Shown: piece by piece, positions 1-5,529 of the stretch
Numbering within the stretch: position 1 is the stretch's first letter
Layout: every line of letters starts with the position of its first letter
Assembly: GCA_027625225.1 (NCBI GenBank)
Contig: JAQBWG010000079.1
Location: forward strand, 1-7,990
DNA: 7,990 bases
Direction: 5' to 3'
From: Chloroflexota bacterium
GTDB taxonomy: Bacteria; Chloroflexota; Dehalococcoidia; Lucifugimonadales; VGZR01
The notes under the pieces: generated by a model
What the model was told of the DNA's origin: nothing
The model's database searches: none
What the model saw: the letters and a program-made list of their open reading frames with translations, nothing else
Program-made: the position numbers and the translations under genes

Positions 1-1
1 G

Positions 2-853
2 GCGGCGTACGTTCAGAAGACGCTGCGGGTGAACGGGGCGCCGCGGCGGGTGTCGGAGCTGATCGGGGAGTTCAACGCGGTGCTGTTCAGTCCGGCGGAC
101 ATGGACCTGGTGTACGGGCCGCCTGCGATTCGGCGGCGGTATCTGGACATTTTACTTTCGCAGCAGGAGCGGGCATATCTGCGGGCGTTGCAGCGGTACG
201 GGCGGGTGCTGACGCAGCGGAACCATATGCTGAAACGGGTGCGCGAAGGGTCGGCGCGGGTCGGCGAACTGGCGCTGTGGGACGAGAAGTTATCTATAGA
301 AGGCGGCGTGGTGCTGGCGGCGCGACTGTCGGCGGTGGCTGCGCTGTCGGGGATGGCGTCGGCGGACTATGCGGCGCTGGCGGACGGCAAGGAGGCGATG
401 GCGATGGAGTACGCGCCGAGCGTGGAGCTGGCGGCGGGTGCGGACGCGGAGGCGGCTGCGGCGGCGATGCGGGCGGCGATGGAAGCCGGGCGCGATAAGG
501 AGATAGGTGCGGGGTTCACGACGGTGGGGCCGCACAGGGACGACTTCCGGCTGGTGGTGGCGGGCGCTGATGCGGCGCAGTATGCGTCGCGGGGACAGGC
601 GCGGACGGCGGTGCTGGCGCTGCGTCTGGCGGAGGGCCGGTATCTGTCGGAACGGCGCGGGGAGCCGCCGGTGCTGCTGCTGGACGATGTGCTGTCGGAG
701 CTGGACAAGCGGCGGCGGCGGCATGTGCTGGAGCAGGCGGCGGGGTACGAGCAGGCGTTCATCACGACGGCGGAGCTGGAGCTGCTGGACAGGGAAGGGC
801 TGGGCGATATTACGTACTATCAGGTTAAAGACGGGAAGCTACAGAAAGAATAA
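2..853 (+). CDS. recF: RecF, DNA replication and repair ATPase (5' end missing)
   Basis: RecF is a cytoplasmic SMC/ABC-type ATPase that binds gapped DNA and, with RecO and RecR, helps load RecA at stalled forks. The frame is open from base 2, so the gene starts before the window; about 283 residues are visible and the N-terminal part with the Walker A loop is outside. Numbering from the GTG at 29, the visible signatures are the block FSPADMDLVYGPPAIRRRYL (20-39), typical of RecF, the TVGPHRDD motif (165-172), the ABC signature SRGQARTAVLALRLAE (187-202), and Walker B plus D-loop VLLLDDVLSELD (215-226). A segment at 130-157 is very alanine-rich and is probably a weakly conserved part of the coiled arm. 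The internal GTG at 29 is not the true start. recF often lies near dnaA and dnaN, which may be just upstream. The family call is secure. Confidence 0.95.
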   Translation, partial: AAYVQKTLRVNGAPRRVSELIGEFNAVLFSPADMDLVYGPPAIRRRYLDILLSQQERAYLRALQRYGRVLTQRNHMLKRVREGSARVGELALWDEKLSIEGGVVLAARLSAVAALSGMASADYAALADGKEAMAMEYAPSVELAAGADAEAAAAAMRAAMEAGRDKEIGAGFTTVGPHRDDFRLVVAGADAAQYASRGQARTAVLALRLAEGRYLSERRGEPPVLLLDDVLSELDKRRRRHVLEQAAGYEQAFITTAELELLDREGLGDITYYQVKDGKLQKE

Positions 854-856
854 AAA

Positions 857-884
857 ACGGGTGCAGGGTGCACCCTGCACCCGT
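857..884. repeat. 28-bp perfect palindrome after recF, possible hairpin terminator
   Basis: Starting four bases after the recF stop, the 14-base arm ACGGGTGCAGGGTG is followed at once by its exact reverse complement. RNA from either strand could form a strong GC-rich hairpin. On the + strand no T-run follows (TACAC), so it is not a classic intrinsic terminator for recF. On the - strand the hairpin is followed by TTTTTT, but no - strand gene is visible leading into it. It may still stop or protect the recF transcript, or be a mobile palindromic repeat. Confidence 0.6.
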
Positions 885-944
885 TACACGGCAGTGGAAG
901 GGTGTCGCCGAATGAGGTTGATGAAGCAGAGAAGGCAAATCCTT

Positions 945-975
945 CGCCCTTCGACAGGCTCAGGACGAACGGGTT
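945..975 (+). repeat. Interspersed short repeat, family A, copy 1
   Basis: The core CCTTCGAC-AG-GCTCAGGACGAAC lies at 948-970 in the gap between recF and the Sir2 gene, preceded by CGC and followed by GGGTTTGG. The same core recurs at 1814-1836 and 4644-4666, all in the same orientation. Such elements are common in intergenic regions of many Chloroflexota and some other bacteria (recalled, not searched). TTCG near the left end and CGAA near the right end are inverted, so a weak hairpin is possible. Confidence 0.8.
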
Positions 976-1027
976 TGGGGCGGTTTGGTATGTTGCAAAT
1001 GATGGGTGATATGCGAACGGTGAACGG

Positions 1028-1855
1028 ATGACGCGGACGGAGCTTGAGGAGCGGGTCGAGGAGGCGGCGCTCTTGGTGTCGGAGTCGGAGTACGTGGTGG
1101 CGCTGTGCGGCGCGGGTGTGTCGGTGGAGAGCGGGGTGCCGACCTTCCGGGGGCCGGACGGCCTGTGGACGCGTCTGGGTCAGCCGAGCACGAACAGCTA
1201 CCGGGAGTTCCTGGATGACCCGAAGTCGTGGTGGGAGCAGTATCTGAGCAGGAGTGCCGACCCGGCGCGGGCGGAGTTCCGGGACGCTATCGAACGGGCG
1301 GAGCCGAACGCGGGCCACGCGGCGCTGGTGGAGCTGGAGCGGGCTGGTGTTTTGCAGCATACGATCACGCAGAACGTGGACGATTTGCACAGGCGGGCAG
1401 GGTCGAGGAAGCTGACGGAGATTCACGGCAACCGGACGCTGGTACGGTGCATCGGGTGTGAGGCGCGGTGGCCACGAGAGCAGATAGCGGTGGAGGAGTA
1501 TCCGCCGACGTGCGCGCAGTGCGGTGGGATGGTGAAGGCGGACTCGGTGATGTTTGGCGAGCCGATTCCGCACGGGGCGCTGGAGACGTCGCTGCTGGAG
1601 ATAGAGCGGTGTGATTGCATACTGCTGGTGGGGACGTCTGCGACGGTGATGCCGAGTGCGGGGTTCCCGCGGAAGGTGGCGGAACGCGGCGGGTGCGTCA
1701 TCGAAATCAACACGGAGGAGACGGGGATGACGGAGCAGGCGGATGTGGTGCTGCGGGCGAGCGCGGGAGAGGCGATGAGGATGTTGGCAAGGCGAGTTTT
1801 AGAATCAACTCGTCCTTCGACGGGCTCAGGACGAACCGGATTTGGGAGTTCTTAG
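1028..1855 (+). CDS. Sir2-family NAD-dependent protein deacylase (sirtuin, possible class III)
   Basis: Sirtuins remove acyl groups from protein lysines using NAD+, giving nicotinamide and O-acyl-ADP-ribose, in the cytoplasm. The 275-residue protein has the full motif set: GAGVSVESGVPTFRG (28-42) for NAD binding, TQNVDDLHRRAG (114-125), catalytic His133 in EIHGN, four zinc cysteines (141, 144, 162, 165), GTSATVMPSAGFP (202-214) and the late EINTEET segment (226-232). After the first motif, WWEQYLSR places Tyr72 and Arg75 in the Y-x-x-R spacing that in SIRT5/CobB marks preference for succinyl or malonyl lysine. The ATG at 1028 is chosen because an in-frame TGA lies at 1007-1009; no strong ribosome binding site precedes it. 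The last 14 residues or so are encoded by an interspersed repeat and are probably not functional. The stop overlaps the next start by one base. Physiological targets are unknown. Confidence 0.93.
   Translation: MTRTELEERVEEAALLVSESEYVVALCGAGVSVESGVPTFRGPDGLWTRLGQPSTNSYREFLDDPKSWWEQYLSRSADPARAEFRDAIERAEPNAGHAALVELERAGVLQHTITQNVDDLHRRAGSRKLTEIHGNRTLVRCIGCEARWPREQIAVEEYPPTCAQCGGMVKADSVMFGEPIPHGALETSLLEIERCDCILLVGTSATVMPSAGFPRKVAERGGCVIEINTEETGMTEQADVVLRASAGEAMRMLARRVLESTRPSTGSGRTGFGSS
1811..1846 (+). repeat. Interspersed short repeat, family A, copy 2 (inside the Sir2 3' end)
   Basis: The core CCTTCGAC-GG-GCTCAGGACGAAC lies at 1814-1836 and is followed by CGGATTTGGGAG. It differs from copy 1 by one base in the core (A to G). 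It is read in frame as the Sir2 C-terminal tail RPSTGSGRTGFG, and its right flank includes GGGAG (1844-1848), which lies six bases before the GTG start of the next gene and could act as its ribosome binding site. Confidence 0.85.
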
Positions 1856-2301
1856 TGGAGGGGTTTAAGTGGAAGGTGCGGGTGACAGGGTCGTCCGGCA
1901 AGGAGGGCGCGGTGGTGCACGTGCGGCAGCACCGGTTCGAATCGGGCAGCGCGGCGAGCTTCGACGTGGAGCATCCGGAGGTGTCGGCAGTGGAATACGC
2001 ACTGGGCGCGGTCGGCGCCGATGTGGTGGCGATGTTGCGGGCGGTGTGTCGGGAGCGGCGCATCGCACTGGACGCGGTGGAGGCGACGGTGTCGGGCGAA
2101 CTAGGGAGTGCGGAGACGTATCTGAACGTGGTGGACGCGAAGGGCAGCCCGGGCCTGGCGCGGGCGGAGGTGACGGTGTTCGTGAGCACGATGGCGGCGG
2201 AGCCTGAGGTGCGCGAGGCGTGGGCGGAGGCGTTGCGACGGTCGCCGCTGGCGAACACGCTGGGGGGTATCCTGAATCTGGAATTGCGCGTAGACATCTA
2301 G
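1855..2301 (+). CDS. OsmC-like fold protein lacking the family cysteines
   Basis: OsmC/Ohr proteins are small cytoplasmic thiol peroxidases that reduce organic hydroperoxides with two cysteines. This 148-residue product matches the OsmC pattern: an N-terminal strand region (WKVRVTG), then VSAVEYALGAVGADVVAMLR (43-62) where the family usually reads roughly P-EyLLaALgaClat-L, then IALDAVEATVSGEL (70-83), and a C-terminal LRRSPLANTLGG (127-138) where the family usually reads about CPV-NTL. Both expected cysteines are replaced, by Asp56 and Ser130; the only Cys is Cys65, a helix position not known to be catalytic. Peroxidase activity is therefore doubtful. The GTG at 1855 overlaps the Sir2 stop (TAGTG) and follows GGGAG at good spacing; the in-frame GTG at 1876, after GGAGGGG, is an alternative. 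The fold call is by eye and fairly confident; the role is unknown. Confidence 0.7.
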   Translation: MEGFKWKVRVTGSSGKEGAVVHVRQHRFESGSAASFDVEHPEVSAVEYALGAVGADVVAMLRAVCRERRIALDAVEATVSGELGSAETYLNVVDAKGSPGLARAEVTVFVSTMAAEPEVREAWAEALRRSPLANTLGGILNLELRVDI

Positions 2302-2327
2302 TACGGTAGCGACAGACACATACATAC

Positions 2328-2334
2328 GAGGAGG
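2328..2334 (+). promoter_or_regulatory. Strong Shine-Dalgarno for the PhnD-like gene
   Basis: GAGGAGG lies seven bases before the GTG at 2342, an ideal distance. It decides the GTG start for a gene that would otherwise have several possible starts, and suggests high translation. Confidence 0.85.
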
Positions 2335-2341
2335 CGATTCA

Positions 2342-3166
2342 GTGACGAAGCCAGTACGAATAGGCACGGTACTTTATAACCCGAAGGTGACGGTCATCTG
2401 GGACATCATCAAGGACTATTTCGAAGAGCAGGGTATCCCCACCGATATCGTGTACTATCCGGACTATGACCGGCAGACGGACGGGTTTGTGAAGGGCGAA
2501 ATCGATGTGGCGTGGAACTCGCCGCTCGCGTGGGTGGACGCGTACCGCAGGACGAACGGGCGGTGCCGTGCCATTGCGATGAGGGACTCGGATGTGGACA
2601 GGGTGTCGTACATCATCGCGCGGAAGGACAGCGCCGTGAACAGCCTGGCCGACTTGAAGGGAAAGAGGTTCGCGACGGGAGCGCCGGATTCACCGCAGTC
2701 CACACTCATCCCCCTGGAGTTCCTGCGGGAGAACGGTATCGAGCCGGATAAGGACATACGAGTGGTCAGGGCTCCGGCGAGGGACGGATGGCAGGGCGAC
2801 GATTTGGACGGAGAGTTCGGCGCGTTCAAAAAGGTGCTGGGCGGCGAGGCGGACGCGAGCGCGATATTGGACTGGATGTGGGATTTCTGGACGGCGGACG
2901 GGAAGATAGACGCCAGTCAGGTGAAAATCATCGCCAAGACGGAGACGTTCGACCATTGCGTGTTCGCGGCGCGGGAAGATTTTGATAGTGAGCTGGAGAA
3001 GAAGTGGGTGGATGTGTTGCTCTCGATGAGCTACGACAACCCTACTCATAAGCAGATGATGGACATGGAGGGGCTGAAGGAGTGGCTGCCGGGCCGGAAC
3101 ACGGGGTTCGGGCCGCTCACGAAAGCCACTGAAAACCAGCGGTTCTTCGAGAAGCAGCCCGCGTAA
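2342..3166 (+). CDS. PhnD-type substrate-binding protein without signal peptide
   Basis: The 274-residue protein has the periplasmic-binding fold of the phosphate/phosphite/phosphonate (PhnD, NMT1-like) group. Visible marks are the first strand VRIGTVLYNP (5-14), the GEIDVAWNSPLAWVDAY segment (52-68), and LADLKGKRFATGAPDS (102-117) followed by TLIPLEFL (121-128), which is the family's typical lobe-crossing region. GGEADASAILDW (167-178) gives the second-lobe ligand loop. PhnD proteins normally carry a secretion signal and work with a permease and an ATPase. Here the N-terminus is MTKPVRIG with no hydrophobic segment or lipobox, and no transporter genes flank it. It may act in the cytoplasm as a binding protein or an enzyme of this fold, or its true start could have been missed, but the perfect ribosome binding site argues against that. 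It overlaps the MetE-like gene by one base (TAATG). The ligand cannot be read from the sequence. Confidence 0.8.
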   Translation: MTKPVRIGTVLYNPKVTVIWDIIKDYFEEQGIPTDIVYYPDYDRQTDGFVKGEIDVAWNSPLAWVDAYRRTNGRCRAIAMRDSDVDRVSYIIARKDSAVNSLADLKGKRFATGAPDSPQSTLIPLEFLRENGIEPDKDIRVVRAPARDGWQGDDLDGEFGAFKKVLGGEADASAILDWMWDFWTADGKIDASQVKIIAKTETFDHCVFAAREDFDSELEKKWVDVLLSMSYDNPTHKQMMDMEGLKEWLPGRNTGFGPLTKATENQRFFEKQPA

Positions 3167-4323
3167 TGGGCCTGCCGATGTTCCCGGTCTCGGTGGTGGG
3201 AAGCTGGCCGAGGCCTCCCGAATTGCTGCGCGCGCTGCGTCAGAAACAGCGCGGCGACCTTTCCCAGGACGAGTTCGACACGGCGGCTGACACGGCGGTG
3301 CTGGAGACGCTGCATCTGCAAACGGCGGCGGGCGTTGATGTGGTGACGGATGGGGAGCAGCGTCGCGACAATTTTTACTCTTTTGTAGCCGAAAAGCTGT
3401 CCGGTGTGCAGTTGATGTCGCTGTCGGAGATGCTGGACGTGGTGGAGGACAAGGCGGGGTTCGAGGACATTCTGGAGACGCTTGATGTGCCCGCCTATGC
3501 CATCGACAATCCGACGTGCGTCGGGCGGGTGGAACGCAAGGGGCCGCTGGCGGTGGACGAGGCCCGATTCCTGCGACAGCATACCGACAAGCCCATCAAA
3601 GTCGCGCTGCCGGGGCCGTACCTGCTCACGCGCGCGATGTTCGTCCCGGACGTGTCGAAACCTGCGTATGCCTCCAAGGAGGAGCTGGCGGAGGACGTTG
3701 TGAGGATGTTGCGGGCAGAGGTGGAGGCGCTGGCGGCGGAAGGCGTGGACTTCGTGCAACTGGACGAGCCGGTGCTGACGGAGCTGGTGTTCTCGACGGG
3801 GAAGACGCGGACGTTCATGTGCGCGGCGCTTGCCTCACGGGGCGACCCGACGGAGGAACTGGAGTTCGCGGTGTCGCTCATCAACCGTGTGATGGAGGGG
3901 ATATCGGGCGTGCGGACGGGTCTACATGTGTGCCGGGGAAACTGGAGTCAGAACGAGGCGACGCTGCTGCGAGGAAGCTATCAGCCGCTGGCACCGTATC
4001 TGAACCAACTGAACGTTGACCAACTGGTGTTGGAGTATGCGACGGAACGGGCGGGGGCGGTGATGCCGTTCGAGGGAAAGGAGATCGGGCTGGGGGTAGT
4101 GAACCCGCGAACGGAAGGCATCGAGGAGCCGGAGCGCATCGTGGAAACAGTGAGTAAGGCATTGGAACTGTACCCGGCGGAGAAGGTGTGGCTGAACCCG
4201 GACTGCGGGTTCGGGACGTTCTCGGCGCGTCCGGTGAACACGGCGGAGGTCGCGGCGAAGAAGCTGGCGGTCACGGTGGAGGCGGCGCGGTCGCTTCGCG
4301 AGGGGAGGACGGCTACCGGATAG
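3166..4323 (+). CDS. Short MetE-like cobalamin-independent methyltransferase
   Basis: MetE transfers a methyl group to homocysteine to make methionine through a zinc-activated thiol. This 385-residue product matches the catalytic (C-terminal) barrel: VVGSWPRP (10-17) at the start, VTDGEQRRDNFYSF (60-73), VALPGPYLLTRAMF (146-159), FVQLDEPVL (196-204), and zinc-ligand candidates His254 and Cys256 (GLHVCRGNW), Glu290 (LVLEYA) and Cys347 (NPDCGFGTF). Full MetE is about 750 residues; the N-terminal folate-binding half is absent. Short 'core MetE' proteins are known from archaea and Dehalococcoides, where methylcobalamin is the methyl donor; other members of this superfamily move alkyl groups to other thiols. 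The ATG overlaps the preceding stop, so translation is probably coupled to the PhnD-like gene. The family is sure; methionine synthesis as the actual reaction is only one option. Confidence 0.88.
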   Translation: MGLPMFPVSVVGSWPRPPELLRALRQKQRGDLSQDEFDTAADTAVLETLHLQTAAGVDVVTDGEQRRDNFYSFVAEKLSGVQLMSLSEMLDVVEDKAGFEDILETLDVPAYAIDNPTCVGRVERKGPLAVDEARFLRQHTDKPIKVALPGPYLLTRAMFVPDVSKPAYASKEELAEDVVRMLRAEVEALAAEGVDFVQLDEPVLTELVFSTGKTRTFMCAALASRGDPTEELEFAVSLINRVMEGISGVRTGLHVCRGNWSQNEATLLRGSYQPLAPYLNQLNVDQLVLEYATERAGAVMPFEGKEIGLGVVNPRTEGIEEPERIVETVSKALELYPAEKVWLNPDCGFGTFSARPVNTAEVAAKKLAVTVEAARSLREGRTATG

Positions 4324-4346
4324 TCACCCCTGCTGTAACTGTGCTC

Positions 4347-4613
4347 TTAGTCGGAAGTGTCGATGAACCGAAGGAGTTTTTCGGGGACGTAGGAGGCGAC
4401 GGTGACGTCGGGATAGGGGTTGTGGGGGTGGAACATGACGTCGTAGAGGCCCGAACCCAGCGGTTGCACGATGATGCCGTTGGATTCTTTGACCTCTCCC
4501 CTACTTTTCATGCTGGCGAGGCCGGTGAGGTCTACGACGACGCGGTCGCCCGACTTGTACTTCGGAGCGGGCTTGGTTTCGGTGGCGGTGTCGTTTTGAG
4601 TTTCTTCTGTCAT
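4347..4613 (-). CDS. Small conserved-looking protein, unrecognised, possible SH3-like barrel
   Basis: I do not recognise the family. From the ATG at 4613 the product has 88 residues: an acidic, Thr/Glu-rich and probably unstructured first 18 residues or so (MTEETQNDTATETKPAP), then a strand-rich region with KSGDRVVVDL, GEVKESNGIIVQPLGSGLYD, and a last segment VPEKLLRFID. The GD-V-V-L start, a G-Y-V-F middle and a hydrophobic end resemble small SH3-like or KOW-like beta barrels, which often bind nucleic acid or peptides; this is only a resemblance. A TTG four codons upstream (4625) is an alternative start. Neither has a clear ribosome binding site. It converges on the MetE-like gene with a gap of only 23 bases and no visible terminator. 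Third positions are less biased than in the neighbours. Confidence 0.6.
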   Translation of the reverse strand: MTEETQNDTATETKPAPKYKSGDRVVVDLTGLASMKSRGEVKESNGIIVQPLGSGLYDVMFHPHNPYPDVTVASYVPEKLLRFIDTSD

Positions 4614-4640
4614 AGCTGTTGGCAAGTGTACGGCTATGCT

Positions 4641-4675
4641 CGCCCTTCGACAAGCTCAGGACGAACCGAAATAGG
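4641..4675 (+). repeat. Interspersed short repeat, family A, copy 3
   Basis: The core CCTTCGAC-AA-GCTCAGGACGAAC lies at 4644-4666, preceded by CGC and followed by CGAAATAGGG. It has one change from copy 1 and the same orientation although the flanking genes are on the - strand. It sits in the 139-base gap between the small protein and the SDR pair. The remainder of that gap (4676-4716) is relatively AT-rich and shows no clear element; a promoter for the small - strand gene must lie here or within the repeat but I cannot assign one. Confidence 0.8.
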
Positions 4676-4716
4676 GTCACTTAAAACCAAAGCCGACGTG
4701 TTTACAGCAACGGCTT

Positions 4717-4744
4717 GAGATCCTTCGCTACGCTCAGGATGACA
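4717..4744 (+). repeat. Interspersed short repeat, family B (GATCCTTCGCTACGCTCAGGA type)
   Basis: The 28-base element starts GAGATCCTTCGCTACG and ends CTCAGGATGACA. ATCCT and AGGAT near its ends are inverted and could close a hairpin. It begins right behind the stop of the - strand SDR gene, which is a frequent place for such elements. I recall this sequence type as a common interspersed repeat in several bacterial groups. It shares the skeleton CCTTCG-N4-GCTCAGGA-YGA with family A. Confidence 0.75.
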
Positions 4745-4752
4745 GTGTTTGG

Positions 4753-5529
4753 CTACTGGGCGATGACGCCGCCGTCCACGACGAGTTCGGCGCCGGTGAC
4801 GTAGGAGGACTCGTCGGAGGCGAGGTAGAGGATGGCGTTGGCAATCTCTTCGGCCCTGGCCATGCGGCCGAGGGGGACTTCCCTGATGCGGTCATCGTGG
4901 ATGTCGGGGTCGGTGAACATGGACTCCGTCAAAGGGGTGATGGTGTAGCCCGGGTGGACAGAGTTCACGCGGATGTTGTCTTTGGCGTACTGGATGGCTG
5001 CGGCTTTGCTGAGGATGCGGGAGGCGCCCTTGGCGGCCTGGTAGGCGGTGACGGTGAAGCTGCCGACGATGCCGTGCATGGAGGAGACGTTGACGATGGA
5101 ACCGCCGCCCTGTTTTTGCATGTGGGGGATGGCGTGCTTCATGCCGAGAAGCGGGCCCTTGGCGTGGATGTCCATCATCCTGTCCCAGGCCTGTCGGGTG
5201 GTTCCCTCGACGGGGAAGGCTGCACCGTCGGCGTCGCCGCCGCAGTTCACCAGCACGTCGATGCGGCCGTGTTTGGCGATGACGGCTTTGATGGCCTGTG
5301 TCCAGTCGGGCTCGCGGGTGACGTCGAGGTGGAGGTAGACGGTATCGAGGTTGTCTGCCTGCATCTGCTTGACGGTCTGCTTGCCTAGGGTGTCGTTGAT
5401 GTCGGTGACGATTACTTTGGCGCCTTCGCGGGCGAAGAGCCAGGCGCAGGCTCCGCCGATGCCCTTGCGGCCGTCGCGGTCGCCGGTGGCGGCGCCGGTT
5501 ATGAGGGCGACTTTGTTGTTTAAGCGCAT
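4753..5529 (-). CDS. SDR-family NAD-dependent oxidoreductase, distal copy of a tandem pair
   Basis: Classical short-chain dehydrogenase of 258 residues, cytoplasmic, expected to oxidise an alcohol or reduce a carbonyl with NAD(H). The Rossmann fold starts KVALITGAATG (6-16) but the Gly-rich loop is long: TG and GIG are separated by ten residues instead of three (11-25). Asp43 at the end of strand two (VTDIN) favours NAD over NADP. The catalytic Ser150, Tyr163 and Lys167 (YQAAK) are present. The usual NNAG motif reads NCGG (95-98), and the tetrad Asn position reads His122 (MDIHAKG). The end matches SDR form: NIRVNSVHPGY and a C-terminal VTGAELVVDGGVIAQ. The ATG at 5529 overlaps the TGA of the upstream SDR (TGATG) and has no ribosome site of its own, so it is probably translated by coupling. 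An open frame continues beyond this start into the other SDR gene but only as an antisense-biased shadow frame. The substrate is unknown. Confidence 0.92.
   Translation of the reverse strand: MRLNNKVALITGAATGDRDGRKGIGGACAWLFAREGAKVIVTDINDTLGKQTVKQMQADNLDTVYLHLDVTREPDWTQAIKAVIAKHGRIDVLVNCGGDADGAAFPVEGTTRQAWDRMMDIHAKGPLLGMKHAIPHMQKQGGGSIVNVSSMHGIVGSFTVTAYQAAKGASRILSKAAAIQYAKDNIRVNSVHPGYTITPLTESMFTDPDIHDDRIREVPLGRMARAEEIANAILYLASDESSYVTGAELVVDGGVIAQ

Noticed and set aside
290..298. TTATCTATA as a DnaA box near recF
   Set aside because: It has two mismatches to TTATCCACA, lies inside the recF coding region, and no other boxes or AT-rich unwinding region are seen.
857..884. Palindrome as a classic rho-independent terminator of recF
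   Set aside because: No T-run follows on the recF strand; I list it as a palindromic repeat with possible terminator function only.
1615..1854. N-terminal extension of the OsmC-like frame into the Sir2 gene
   Set aside because: The extension is Gly-rich shadow sequence inside the sirtuin's coding region, with no family similarity; the GTG at 1855 fits spacing and the domain.
1028..1855. Sirtuin as part of an anti-phage defence pair (as in Sir2-type NADase systems)
   Set aside because: The protein has the catalytic and zinc motifs of a stand-alone deacylase, no fused or adjacent Argonaute, HerA or SLOG-type partner, and sits next to housekeeping recF.
4324..4346. Bidirectional terminator between the MetE-like and small genes
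   Set aside because: The 23-base gap shows no stem of useful length and no T-run.
4188..4718. Long + strand frame over the MetE end and the small - strand gene
   Set aside because: It is a compositional shadow, Gly/Val-rich with no domain, and it crosses both a confirmed gene end and the repeats.
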